From Mya arenaria (taxonomy: Eukaryota > Mollusca > Bivalvia > Myida > Myidae): a stretch of 64,000 bases of DNA. Position 1 is the stretch's first letter. Every line of letters begins with the position of its first letter. Below, piece after piece: positions 23,765 through 35,200 of the stretch. A program made the translations under genes and the position numbers. The stretch is from assembly GCF_026914265.1 (NCBI RefSeq), contig NC_069138.1, positions 34,340,598-34,404,597 on the forward strand, in the 5' to 3' direction. The notes under the pieces were generated by a model. The model was not told where the DNA came from. It made no database searches and saw only the letters and a program-made list of their open reading frames with translations.

Positions 23765-25658
23765 CTGCAGCGTTGCTAGCTTATTTAGTATGATATTTAC
23801 TTGTTATAGAAATCGCATGTAAGATATTTTATACTTCTTAAAGAACCTTGGAAGGAATACTTACGGTATGTAGTTCTTTTGATTAGTTTTTATCTATGAA
23901 TCAAATTATGGTATGTATTAGTTTTAATGGTCACACAAAAAGGTGTAGGAGGTTATCGATTGTGACATTGGATAAGATAAACATCTTATTTGCTGAGTAT
24001 TTTGCTTCAGCTATATTACTATTGCGTTATTTTACGTCATAATTTAATGTATGAAGACTTTTAAGCATCCAGCTTAATAATACACTAAATAAAATTAATG
24101 TAAATTGAAATTTGGCGGTTGTTTTCGTGAGAGGCTTTCTAAATGATTAAATGTAACTCCAATACGGGTAACACAAAATCTGGATAGAAATGTTTCGTAT
24201 CATTTCGAGTATAGAAAAAGGCTTGATAATAAGCCAAATGCAAGTCACGCGCTTTAAAGTGGTTATTCAATCCAAAGTCAGACCTAAAATCAATCGTTAT
24301 CAAAATACGGTTGTCGGCGGGTTATCAAAGGTCATCTGAACTTGTTAGGTTTGCAAAACATATTAACATAGTCTGCAAACGTACATAAAAAGGCCGCAGA
24401 ATGGATAAATAGAATAACAATGCTTACAAACTTGAATAGAAGTGATTTAATGTATACGATCTAAAATGTTTGGGAAATTTATTCATTACTATGTATCTAA
24501 TGAAAAATAACACTGAATTAAGCGTACTAGCTTAGATTTGCCAAATATTTAAATATAATAGTAAAATAATATTATTTATCCAACCGATTTATAAAATAAC
24601 GTGAATATTGGAATGTTGAAAAATGGAGCCGGCGATGCATTTTCAAATGGTTGAAATTGAAACAAAGTAAGTTAACGAGTGCACGTGTGAATGTCATTCG
24701 TTTACATAATGTTAAAACTCAATACGGTTTGATGGCATCATCATCAGGGTCGGTTCTATGATGTGACGTTAGAAAGGACGCACGATGGGGCGCACTGTTG
24801 GCCGGGTGCCCCCTCCGAGTGGATCGTATAAAATATGAGCCAAGGTTTGGGGCTTCCCCCATACGAACATCTTGGCATCTTGTGGGTCTAAAAAGATGCA
24901 TTCGAGTGTACTTTTGCATAATTCTCTACCGTATTAACATGAAAAATCTACAATCAGCCCCACTTCCCCATCCCCACCTCTGGTTCTAGAACGAATAGAT
25001 ATAAACTGATCCAATTCATCCATTGATGTATTACAGTGCAAATGAAAATTGTCCACACTTGCTCTTATATATATTCCAGTTAATAACTTAACACCATAAA
25101 GCACTCGACATAGAATAAATTGTTATATCGTTTTAAGTTTGCTATTCATGATCTAAACGTGTGTGCCATAGTGCCATTAATCAGAATTCATATTGTTGAA
25201 GACTGTTGAATAATAATGGTGTCAATTACATGACTTCCAGTGCAATTAAGATCACGACTATAAATGGTATGACTGAAACTAAACTGATATTACTATGTGT
25301 GGTCTATAGCTGTAAATGGTTGGTATAGCTTAAGTTAAAAATACTTATATTTAAGTGTTTTGCGCGAATTTTCTATCATGACTAGCCGGTAGCCAGTAGC
25401 CACCGGGCATGTGCAGAACGCTGAATAACCCACTTAATAAAAAATAATTTATGCCTTAAAGGAACTTTTGCAGCAGTGTTCGTCCAAAGCTTTCTAAACG
25501 ATTTAATCTGAACTCGTCTGGCGATCCTATTGGCAAAATCATGGGCGTAAACACCAATTAGAATTATCGTGAAACATGCTTTACAGTATTTTGGGTTGTA
25601 AATTTCCTTACTGGATGCAATAGCTTAATGACGTAAATTTTATCCTTTTAGGGCAGAA

Positions 25659-27738
25659 ATGCCGAAGACAATTACTGTGTTCGGTGCGACAGGGCACCAG
25701 GGCGGAGCCATTGCGCGCGCGCTGGCGCGTGATCCTGCTAACTTCGTCGTCCGTGGGATAACCAGGGATGTCCAACAAGAAGTTAAAGTGGACGATCTTA
25801 AGAACTGCGGTGTGGCAGTGATACAGTGTAACCTAGATGATGTAAACAGTATTAAAATGGCGCTAAATGACGCTGACGGGTGCTTTGTTGTCACGTACAC
25901 GGACTATAATGAGCCAGACTGTATTGCAAAGGAGATACAGCAAGGAAAAAATATAGCTGACGCATGCGCACTGGCGAACATTCCACATGTTATTTATAGC
26001 ACACAGTTACACACCACCAGAGTGAAGGGGATTGAGGTCCGCAATCTAGTCGCAAAAGCGGAAGTGGAAGAGTACTTCCGGTCAAAGGGACTTCCGTTAT
26101 CGTGCTTTCTAGTTCCGTGTTATTATGAAAATTTCTATGATTTCCTAAAACCCCGGAGAGTCGATAGAAACAACTTTGTTTTTGGTAAGTTTTCGAAAGC
26201 AAAAAGACGGCTATATAAACGTGGATAATGATTTCGGTAGATGTTATCTAGATATTATGCAAGTTTTGTTTCGCCATTGACTGAAACCAGTATAAATGTT
26301 CGGCGTTAAACTACACGCGTACAATACAGTAGCCCCATTGAAAACCGATCAAACTTATTTCATTAACATCTTGTTTGCTTTTTAAAGGAATGATATCTAC
26401 ATAACCTTACAAATAAAGTCCTTTAACAGTAGTCACCACTGCAAACATTTAAATATGGTCGCATCACTTGCACCGGATTTTTGAACTCAAATTATTGTTT
26501 TAAAAATATATTAAAAAATCTTATAATTCTAAACTAAAAATTAGAATGCCAAAAATAAATATTTTTTCACAATTGTGGCATTGTAATTTTTAGTTTGGAA
26601 TTATAAGATTTTATTGATTTTATAAAAAAAAAATAAGTTTGAAATTCCGGTGCCAGTGGGTCGCATGCATGTTTCTGAACCTTGATGAGTAAGAACGCTT
26701 TCTTATTTATAAAGTCGCTTAAAACATTTATAAATCCCAAAGTCCCAATGGTAGAGCCAACTTTATCATCTACATCTATGTTTCAGAGATCCCCATGGGG
26801 GAGATGCCCCTTGACCTTGTTAGCGTGGAGGACATCGGGGAGGTGGCACGGACCGTGTTCCTTAACCGTTCAGCCTATCTCGACAAGACCCTCAGTTTGT
26901 GTGGCGAGAAAATCACCATCAAGGAACTGGCCGCTGACTTCTCACGGGCGCTGGCTCCACTAACGTTCAGAGATAAACCGGTTGGTATTTATAAAAAAAA
27001 TGCCATAAATATTTATAATCATTTAGCAAACTGTATTAGCCCATGTCCGTCCCATTGGTCAACACCCTCAGTCTATGTGACAAAAACGTCATATTAGGTT
27101 AGTTTCAGGAAAACCCGATGTACTCCTTTAACATCTGTGTTTGACGTCCATCAAAACTTATATGAGTTGATAGTTCAACTATCATGAACTATGCTAAGAA
27201 CCATACTGTGTAGCGCACTATGCCCTGCACTTAACAAGTACCATTCCGTTGGCGCCATTAACCTCGATAGAGGGCTAGTTAGACGTGAGATAATAAAACT
27301 CAAATAAACGAATGTTCAAATAGCTGTATGGTTTAAAAAGCAAGATCAACTTCATGTCAAACGGAATAAATATACATATATCGCGGATTGAAAGCAAAAC
27401 GGTCGTAACTAATTATAAAAAAGATGACGTTACAATTGTATTGCTCTAAGACCTTGGTATATGTAATAAGGATTAGAATCAATGTAAAGAAGGCTGTCAG
27501 TCGTCATCTAAAACCTTGCAAACAAGTCTGTTTCTTCCAACAGATAACTGTGCATGATTACAAGAAGAGAGGCGAGCCGTGGTCGGTAGATTTCGGAAAC
27601 ATGTTCGAGTTTTTCGTGCGAAAGGACCAACGGTACCAGCTCCAGCACACCAAGGACATCCATCCGGGCGTTCAGAGTTTCCGGGAGTGGGTCGCCAGGA
27701 ATGCTAGGACCCTCGGGGACTGCTTTAATAAACTATAG
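25659..27738 (+). CDS. NMRAL1: NmrA-like family protein (NADP(H)-binding redox sensor, NMRAL1-like)
   Basis: Three exons, 25,659-26,184, 26,787-26,980 and 27,544-27,738, join in phase to 304 residues; human NMRAL1 is 299. Near the N-terminus, V-F-G-A-T-G-H-Q-G-G (residues 7-16) is the GxxGxxG dinucleotide loop of the atypical short-chain dehydrogenase Rossmann fold. Later family landmarks are P-C-Y-Y-E-N-F, the segment P-M-G-E-M-P-L-D with the S-V-E-D-I-G that follows, and a final helix with F-R-E-W. In vertebrates the protein senses the NADPH/NADP ratio and lacks clear dehydrogenase activity. The exon 2 donor is the weaker CCG|GTTGGT, chosen because it alone keeps phase and family alignment. 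Intron 1 contains a long palindrome (26,465-26,659). An acceptor lies 7 nt before the ATG. Confidence 0.93.
26465..26659. mobile_element. foldback/MITE-like palindrome in NMRAL1 intron 1
   Basis: Two arms of about 85 bp (26,465-26,551 and 26,576-26,659) are inverted copies. GCACCGGATTTTTGAACT pairs with the inverse of AGTTTGAAATTCCGGTGC, and ATCTTATAATTCTAAACTAA with TTAGTTTGGAATTATAAGAT. The loop is about 24 nt. It would fold into a near-complete hairpin in the pre-mRNA. Confidence 0.87.
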
Positions 27739-29266
27739 ACTTGTTAAACGTTGATGGGACATCGTTGTGTTTTATGGCAATGTACAACAGGCAAGATATA
27801 CATCGGATGAAAAAGAAACGGTCCTAGGCTAAGGGACATAAGATATACCGGAAGATAGAATACTGTCCCTTTAGTAGGTTGCTTCCCTTTGAATCATCTC
27901 TCTAAGGCATATAAATATCCCTGTTATGAATATCTGACGAATAACTAAAGCAAAAACAAAAAATGGCAACCGCAAAGGAAGTAAAATGCATTGATTGCAA
28001 TGAAATGCACTTGGTTTTGTGTTTATAATTATGTCGTTCTTTCCTGTTTAATTTAATTCTATGAACACATACATGTATACGCAAATTAATTATGCGTTAA
28101 TTTAGATAAAGATATATTGCCAAAACGGCTGCATTGCACAACCATTCAATTGTTCATGTTCATTTTATTGTTTCAGACATTGTCTCGTTTGTGTTGTATA
28201 TGTTTACTGTTATCTACGAATAAATACTTCTGTATCAAATTTACAGCTTAGTTGTGCCGTCAACAGCTAAAACCTTAAGAGCCTTACACAGTGTCAAAGT
28301 GGTTGGGGAAGGTCAAAATTGAAATTGTTTTAAACGTATATGTTTTGTTTAGTTTTCTAAAACTTTGCTCAACTCCTAAATACACCTACACATGTTCAAA
28401 CGGACATATATATATATGTACTATCCTTGCTAAATATTTAACTTCAAAACTAAATTTAAAAAAAATGCTTTTTTTAAGTATAAGATGTGAAGAACCGAAA
28501 CATGTTTTTTAATGTTTTGGTCCTTCCAACGACTTTCTCTCACTGCGGAAGGCCCTAGACTGGGGGCAGTAAAAAGGAGTTGCTCCCAGAACGTACGCTA
28601 AACGAAAGTGCATGGACACTGAATCCGGCAAGGTACCTGAGTGCGCACTTTTATTTAAACATTCCATGAATATATATATATATGCGATCGGCCAATTGTC
28701 CTTCACATATCGATGTTTAACTCGTTTCATCCCTTCGAGTGACAATGTAAACCGTGAATAATCACGGAGGGTAATCGTGTGATGTTATATGCATTTTGAT
28801 TAAATGACGGAAATAAACGAGGCTGTCGTATTTTCCTGTAAACATCAGCCTTATACACCTCGACACATTTAGTAGCATGTTTGGGCGGAATTTCGGTTGT
28901 TTGTGTACTTTTCATCATATTGAACTTCGAAAAACTGCCTCGTGTTTTAGAAACGTGTTTCCTGTAGTCAAAAAATACATTATTTGCAGTGTGCTTGATT
29001 TTTAACGGTGTACAAGCGAGTGACCGGTAATGTAAAAAAAAACGAAAATGAAATTTCACTACGCACTTATTTAGACAAAGTTCAAGTTCGCCCCTACAAG
29101 CCGATTATAATACCCTTTGGTACTTACCGTGAAACAAAACATCCAATAATCTCCATTCGTGTCCATGTTCACATGATATATACATGTACAACACAATAAT
29201 AATAAGAGTGATAGCATGAACTACTGATTACGGATTAACTATAATAATTTTACAAAAGTCCTCAGC
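27739..29266. other. intergenic region with NMRAL1 3' flank
   Basis: AATAAA at about 28,219 is the likely polyadenylation signal of the NMRAL1-like gene. No exon, RNA gene or clear repeat was recognised; short AT microsatellites occur near 28,405 and 28,672. Confidence 0.5.
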
Positions 29267-30879
29267 ATGACGACATTACTGGATGTAAAACTTTGTGTAA
29301 CTGGACTAATTATCATCTGTGCTGGTAAGCCAATAAAAGTCAAATAAATTTTCGTTGTATTTGTATATTAGTCCTTGTGGGCGTGTGGTTTTGTTTTCAT
29401 TTTTTTAATTGTTGCTTGACTGTGTCCTCGTGGGTTCTCTCCCCACCAAAACCAGCATATTTGGTTTATACTTGATGTGTATTTGTTCTGCAATTCCGAT
29501 ATCAAAGAGTAAAATAGTTACTATTAAAGTGTTTTCAGATGCATAGTCGGTGGTAGAGAATTGGTGCCAAAAACATAAACGAGTTCCTTTAAGGGTCGGT
29601 TAAAAGATAACAAGAAGCATAAGCTGAATGAGCTATTTTCCGACATAGCTGACACAACAAAGTCATGGCGCAAACCGAACGGGCCATCTATAATCTGAAC
29701 AACGTTAAAAATAGCATGTAATATGATGTTTAGTGGATCTAACTATTTGTGGACCAATGATATTCAAGTTAAATCTAAATTGCTGTGTCCCAAACAGCTT
29801 TCGAACCTATGACGTCAGACAAGCATTAAAACAAACTTCAATAGTGGATCATTTGCTCAGGAATGCTCAGGATCTTAAAAAACGTCATAGTTACGTCAAT
29901 AATATTGACTTAAAAGAACATACATACCATTAAAACTTGTTCAGCCAATTATTTCTATAAACCTGCACGCCTTATGTAGACGAATATATTCGAAAACAAA
30001 TATTCGATTCTAATTGGTCCACGAATACGTTCATAACCTTAAGTCTGCGCCCTCTAATCACCCAGGTGTGACGCACGCCATCATGTGTTACGAATGCACG
30101 TCTGAGATATATCACGGTTGCAGAGAAGACTTTCGGCCCCGTGGAATCCCGTCCGTGTGGACAGTCCCCGGAAGCGCAATGGCGGGCGAGTGTATTCTCT
30201 GCTACAAAGTGACAGTATATGGGGGTAAGTAAGCGCGTCCTTATTATGACTCGTTTCTCTCCTAGACACTGGGAGGGGGTAAGTATGCCTGCTGGCATGT
30301 GTGCGGCAGCCAGTGGCAGAAAGAAAAAAATATATAATACAGTTACGGTTTCTGACTTCATCCATAATTTCTATTTACGTCAGCAAAATGGATTGCAACA
30401 TATTTCCTAGCTAGGTCACACTATCGCCGTCTTCATATGTCGCCGGTAGTGGTAGGGCATATACCTGGCACGATATTTGATGCCCGACTAGATCTAGACA
30501 GGGTTTCTTTGGTAGTCTCTCTCTCCGTCTCATGGTGTTCCTGTTTTTCTCAGAGCATGCTCCTGATCACATTGTCGCGTTAGGTGGTGTCAACATTCAA
30601 TACTTGTAGTTAAATGTTGCTTAATATATCGTAATACAATTTTACTTATAAAACCAAATGAAAAATAACACAAGGAACGTCATAATTCAGTTTTATTCAT
30701 TTAACGTTGCAGTTACAGTGCGGGGATGTGAGACTGACAACACGACCTACGGTGGTTGCTATGACGGCAAATGTTACTGTGCCAATGATCTGTGTAACTC
30801 AGCAGTTGCCATGGCCATGACTTTGACCACGCAGATGATAATGGTGTTAGTGTCAGCCATCTTGCTTACCGGAATATGA
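29267..30879 (+). CDS. GPI-anchored three-finger protein (Ly6/uPAR, quiver-like)
   Basis: Exons 29,267-29,324, 30,066-30,224 and 30,713-30,879 join at phase 1 each time to 127 residues. A signal peptide covers about residues 1-24. The mature part has ten cysteines (27, 30, 38, 62, 65, 78, 88, 93, 95, 100), beginning M-C-Y-E-C and ending C-Y-C-A-N-D-L-C-N, the closing C-N signature of three-finger domains. V-R-G-C (75-78) and the W-T (51-52) resemble the quiver/sleepless branch that modulates channels and receptors in insects. Residues 104-127 form a hydrophobic C-terminus, as expected for a GPI signal. N82-T-T is a possible glycosylation site. Target and function are unknown. AATAAA follows at 30,912-30,917. 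Confidence 0.86.
29498..29600 (+). repeat. degenerate SINE-tail-like repeat
   Basis: GATATCAAAGAGTAAAATAG, then TTTTCAGATGCAT, TTGGTGCCAAAAACAT and GAGTTCCTTTAAGG resemble 6,050-6,170 and the tail of the SINE at 11,940-12,063. Confidence 0.4.
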
Positions 30880-30911
30880 CCTTCGATGTGTAGAGCATGT
30901 CATGCTTCGGC

Positions 30912-30917
30912 AATAAA
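30912..30917 (+). terminator. polyadenylation signal of the three-finger gene
   Basis: AATAAA 33 nt after the stop codon, followed by TG-rich sequence (GGCGTGTGATTTTT) that could serve as the downstream element. It implies a very short 3' UTR. Confidence 0.6.
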
Positions 30918-32027
30918 CAATGTTAAAGATGGCGTGTGATTTTTTTTTATAAAGTTCATTTTATTTGTTATGTTTGAAATTGTTCTTCTTTATATTCAAT
31001 TATTGTATTAACGATATATGTGTTTCTTGATATTCAAGTTTATAATAACATGCAAATGCTCGGAGTTTTCATCCATGAATATGACAAAAATACGAAAATC
31101 ATGTTACAAACATAAATGCTGTTATATATAAATCTTGGATTAAACTCTATATAATATTATGTTTTTAATGAAACTAACAAGTGGTGAATACAGACGGTTC
31201 CAAATTATTGTCAAAAATTGAACCCGTGTCTCCATCATTATGTCGTGCTGTCAAAGGATGTTTTCTAGTACGACATAACGTTTAACGTACAGTATCGAAA
31301 CAGTCTTAGACACATACATTTAGACTTAGTTTACTTAATAGGAATGATTGTCTATATGAATGTTATGGAAAATGCCGTACATGCCGTGTTTCGTGCGGTT
31401 GTTTCCATGTTTTACTCCAAAAGGCATCAAAGACCACACATTGAGCGACATATCTACATGATTTAGGCGGGAAATGTGAAGAGAACTACTAATGTGACAT
31501 TTGCTGAAAATTGTGTTTGTCATGATACTGTGAATTGGTTGCTTTGTCTGAATATGCAATAACCTCCAACGTGCTTGATGGCGATCAATTTCGCTTTTAT
31601 TTGGTGCAAATTTAAACAACACAATACTTATTGTAAAAATCATATAACATTTTAACCATGCATGTTTGCAAGTTTATGTGTTGTTCAACAACAGACCACT
31701 AACATGTGACCTTGGATCAATATAGAAGTGACAAAAGGAACAGGCTTAATTATCATCTCTAAAATTGTATTGATATATATAGCCATGACGCACAAACGGG
31801 CAATTTAATTTAAAAAAGTTCAACTTAGTATCATTATCCTTTTTTCAATGGTGATTCAATGATTCATTTGTCGAAGCGATGATGCCACCTAGGGACCGAG
31901 TGAGAGCGTTGTGATAAGGGACATCACTGCGTTTCAGTGTTGCGTTTCATTTAAAAAATAGTTGTGTTTAGCCGATTTAATCGATTTATATTTGCCAACA
32001 ATTCAATCAAACATGACGTAGAAATGT

Positions 32028-32036
32028 CACTTCCGG
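32028..32036 (+). promoter_or_regulatory. ETS-type motif in the VAMP4 promoter region
   Basis: CACTTCCGG, an ETS-family site common at metazoan housekeeping promoters, 264 nt before the VAMP4 start codon. A CRE-like TGACGTAG lies just upstream. The start site is not known. Confidence 0.4.
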
Positions 32037-32299
32037 AATAAACAAAATAACAATTTTAGTCAGTCGGTTTTTGTTATTAAGATATTCGCCACTGGTTTCT
32101 TTTTTAAAAAGGATTTTTGCTTTAAAGGTTCTTCTCATCTGCCTGTGTGTACTTGAAATAAATGACAATGACTTATGGTTCAATAGTAACTGCGTAATTT
32201 GGTCCGTTGGTTTGACTATTAAAAAAATCTGTTTTGTACGTGTGACAGTCATCATAACAACAAAAAACCACGAACTTACAGTACTCACTACTGGTGAAA

Positions 32300-35200
32300 A
32301 TGCCTCCAAAATTTGCGCGCATGCCAGACAGTGCAGACAGATATGGAGCCAGGGATGTTGAAAGGGTACGTCCTTTTTTTCTGTATACTTTGTATATACC
32401 GCGGCACAGTGTTTAAGCAGGAGGTTGTGGGTTGGATCCCTGGCCACATCATTTCAAAAGACGTTAAAAGTTGGAACAAGTAGCTCCCTTGCCTGACGCG
32501 CGGCAAAAAGAGCTAGGATATATCACCCAGACTTCCTTGTATCCCACCACTGTCTTTTCAGTGCGCTGTCCCTTCAGCAAAAAACAAAGGACCCCATTGG
32601 AAATAAGTGCTTTCACTTTCATGGGTTATCCAAGGTCTAAAGAAATACATACATACATGAATATGTCATATCATGGTCTAAAATAGACTTCCCAAAATTG
32701 ATGTTTTCTATACCCTAAATGTCTAAACAGGGTTGGCAAAAAACAGGGGGGGGGGGGGATATAATTTATTAAATTTAATTGTATTTAGAAAAGTGTTAGT
32801 TGTTTGAAAAGGTAATGTTCATTTTTTTAAAATGGAACTGCAAAAGTATTTTGCACAAAACAAGCATTAAATGCATTAAAACATGCTTTACCATGATCAA
32901 ATTTAGTTTAACAAAGTTTCAAATGACACTGACAACACTTGCATTTTTGAACTGCAGGTGCCCTTCCTGTAAATAAGAGTTAAGGAATAAAATAAACTTT
33001 TGTTGGATATTGACTTTTCGTGCAAAAACTAATATGAAATAACTTATAATGGTACTTTTGCTTGTTTTTATGATTTTCTATAGACATAATAATGCTTATC
33101 CAGGAATCACAAGTGTTATGAATTGCTCAAAATGGCAACAAAACCATTTATACATGAAGGATTCTAGATTGGCCATATAAAAAAGTAAAGAAAAAAATCT
33201 GTCTATATACAGTTATTTGGAATAAATGACATGATAGTGAAATGACATGATAGTGCATTCACCAAGATGTCCTGGGTTTGATATATATGGCCCCAATGAT
33301 AGTTGATGCAGCCCAGATTGGCAGATGGTTTGCCCCAGATTGAACTATGAGACAGTACTAGGGATGAGATAATTCTAGATGTTTTTCCAACCTTCTAGTG
33401 ATGGAGCTTTAAATATATCACATGTCTGAATGTATAATTAGGCTGAATTTAGGGACATTGAATAATATATACTAGAGCTGAATTTATGGTAGTGGAAATA
33501 ATTCATATGGCTGAATTTTTTAATGTGTTTGAAATGTATGGTATCAGTGATTTTTTGGTGCAATTTACTGCCTTCTAAAGGATATTTCCCCTTGCGAAAA
33601 ACTGTTCATTTCCCCCAAATTTTATATTTTCCCAAATAATAAAATAATTCTGTGAATGAAAAAAAAAAAGCAATGAATTTCTTAAAAAAATTTTAACCAA
33701 AATGGGTAAACAAAAAAGTTTTTAATTTCCTATTATTTTCTTTCAGCAATCGCTGCTGGATGCAGATTCTGATGAAGATGACTTCTTCCTCAAGTAAGAT
33801 ATTTAAGTGTTTTTGCTGTTATAGTAATATTATTTATAAAAAAACACGACAATATGTACAGTACAGCCAGTGATAGATAATTATTTTATTATCAATGAAC
33901 AATGATGGTTATGAGAGTGTTAATGACTTTGCTTGTGTGCTGATACATATGGTATGATAACAAAATGCTAATTTATTCACGAAAAGATTGTAAATGTAAA
34001 TATATTGTGATTATACTCTAAATATAAAGTTTATCTTCAATATGATACACCCTAGGGACTTTTATTACTACAGTATTACATAGTAAATACTTCTTAGTAT
34101 TAACACTCATGTTCAAGTCTTAGATTTTGACTTAAGTCTATAATGGCCTGAAGGATGCACAAGCTTTCCTTCACTAGCAGATCCAATATTCCTAAAAAGG
34201 AGAAATAAAGTAATAAATTACGTTCAAAATGGACCATTTTGGACTAGAAATTTTCTAGGGGAGTACCCCCTACCAACACTATCAACCAAATAAATTCAGT
34301 TCTGAGGAAGGGGCGCAAGTCAAAAGGTTATGCCCCTTTGTACCCCCCTTCTTACATCAAATCCTGGACCCCTGGTCTCCATGACGGCAAAAGGGTGCTA
34401 GCAAAAAAGGACAGGGTTCAGCACCCTGTTTAAAGCCTTTAAGTATGAAAACAATAAAGGACTTTAATCTATTTTGCAGTGGCCCAAGAGTGAATACTAA
34501 GAAACTAGCTGATCCAAAAATAAGCAGGTAAGAGAAAATATTGAGAAAAAGTACAAACACATACTTAGAAATTAAATTATGCAGTTTCAATGAAATGCCA
34601 CTAAGTAAAAAAGTTTTAATTTGTCTCTAAAGCATTCTCCATTTTGTAGCAGAAATTAATTTACTTATAATCACAAGCATCTACTCACATGTACCTGCCC
34701 ATTGGATCATTATTTAGCAAGGTTCACATTTAATCATTGATTATGATGAAAAGCCTTTGAAGAAAACAACTATCAGTGTTATTTAGAAGCTCGCACATGT
34801 GCAGTGGCTTGTATAGAGATATATAAGGAATGAATTGCAGGGTTGATGTCATTAGTGGGATATGAACACAATTGGGCTGGTCTCCACACATACTTGGACT
34901 AGCCTTATTGCGTTCATATCTCCGATAATGACATCAACCTCGCAATTCATTACTTATATTTACACCATTTGTTTATTATTTTATTTAATAATTGTTAAAA
35001 AAATACTTCATCTCAATTAAGAAAACCTTTTAATAATCCTGTCTTTCCCATTCTGTAAATAGAACGACCCGACTGTAACCGGAAACATTTTTTTCAAATG
35101 ACGTCACAATAACGCGGGAAAAGATCAACCACTTGAAATCACTTTTAAACGTAAAATTGAAACACTTATGGCAACAATACATTTAAAATATAATAAATTA

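Larger units (their letters stand above)
20641..25658. other. intergenic stretch between microseminoprotein and NMRAL1-like genes
   Basis: No gene was recognised in 5 kb. Contents are polyadenylation hexamers of the upstream gene (20,851), a GAT/GCT microsatellite (20,951-21,239), a family D repeat (21,720-21,897), an NRF1-like motif (23,753-23,764) that may mark the NMRAL1-like promoter, and otherwise plain AT-rich DNA. The frames at 22,441-22,650 and 22,751-23,041 match nothing I know and lack splice-supported neighbours. Confidence 0.6.
30880..32299. other. intergenic region upstream of VAMP4
   Basis: Holds the polyadenylation signal of the three-finger gene (30,912-30,917) and an ETS motif upstream of VAMP4 (32,028-32,036). 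Nothing else recognisable was seen. Confidence 0.5.
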
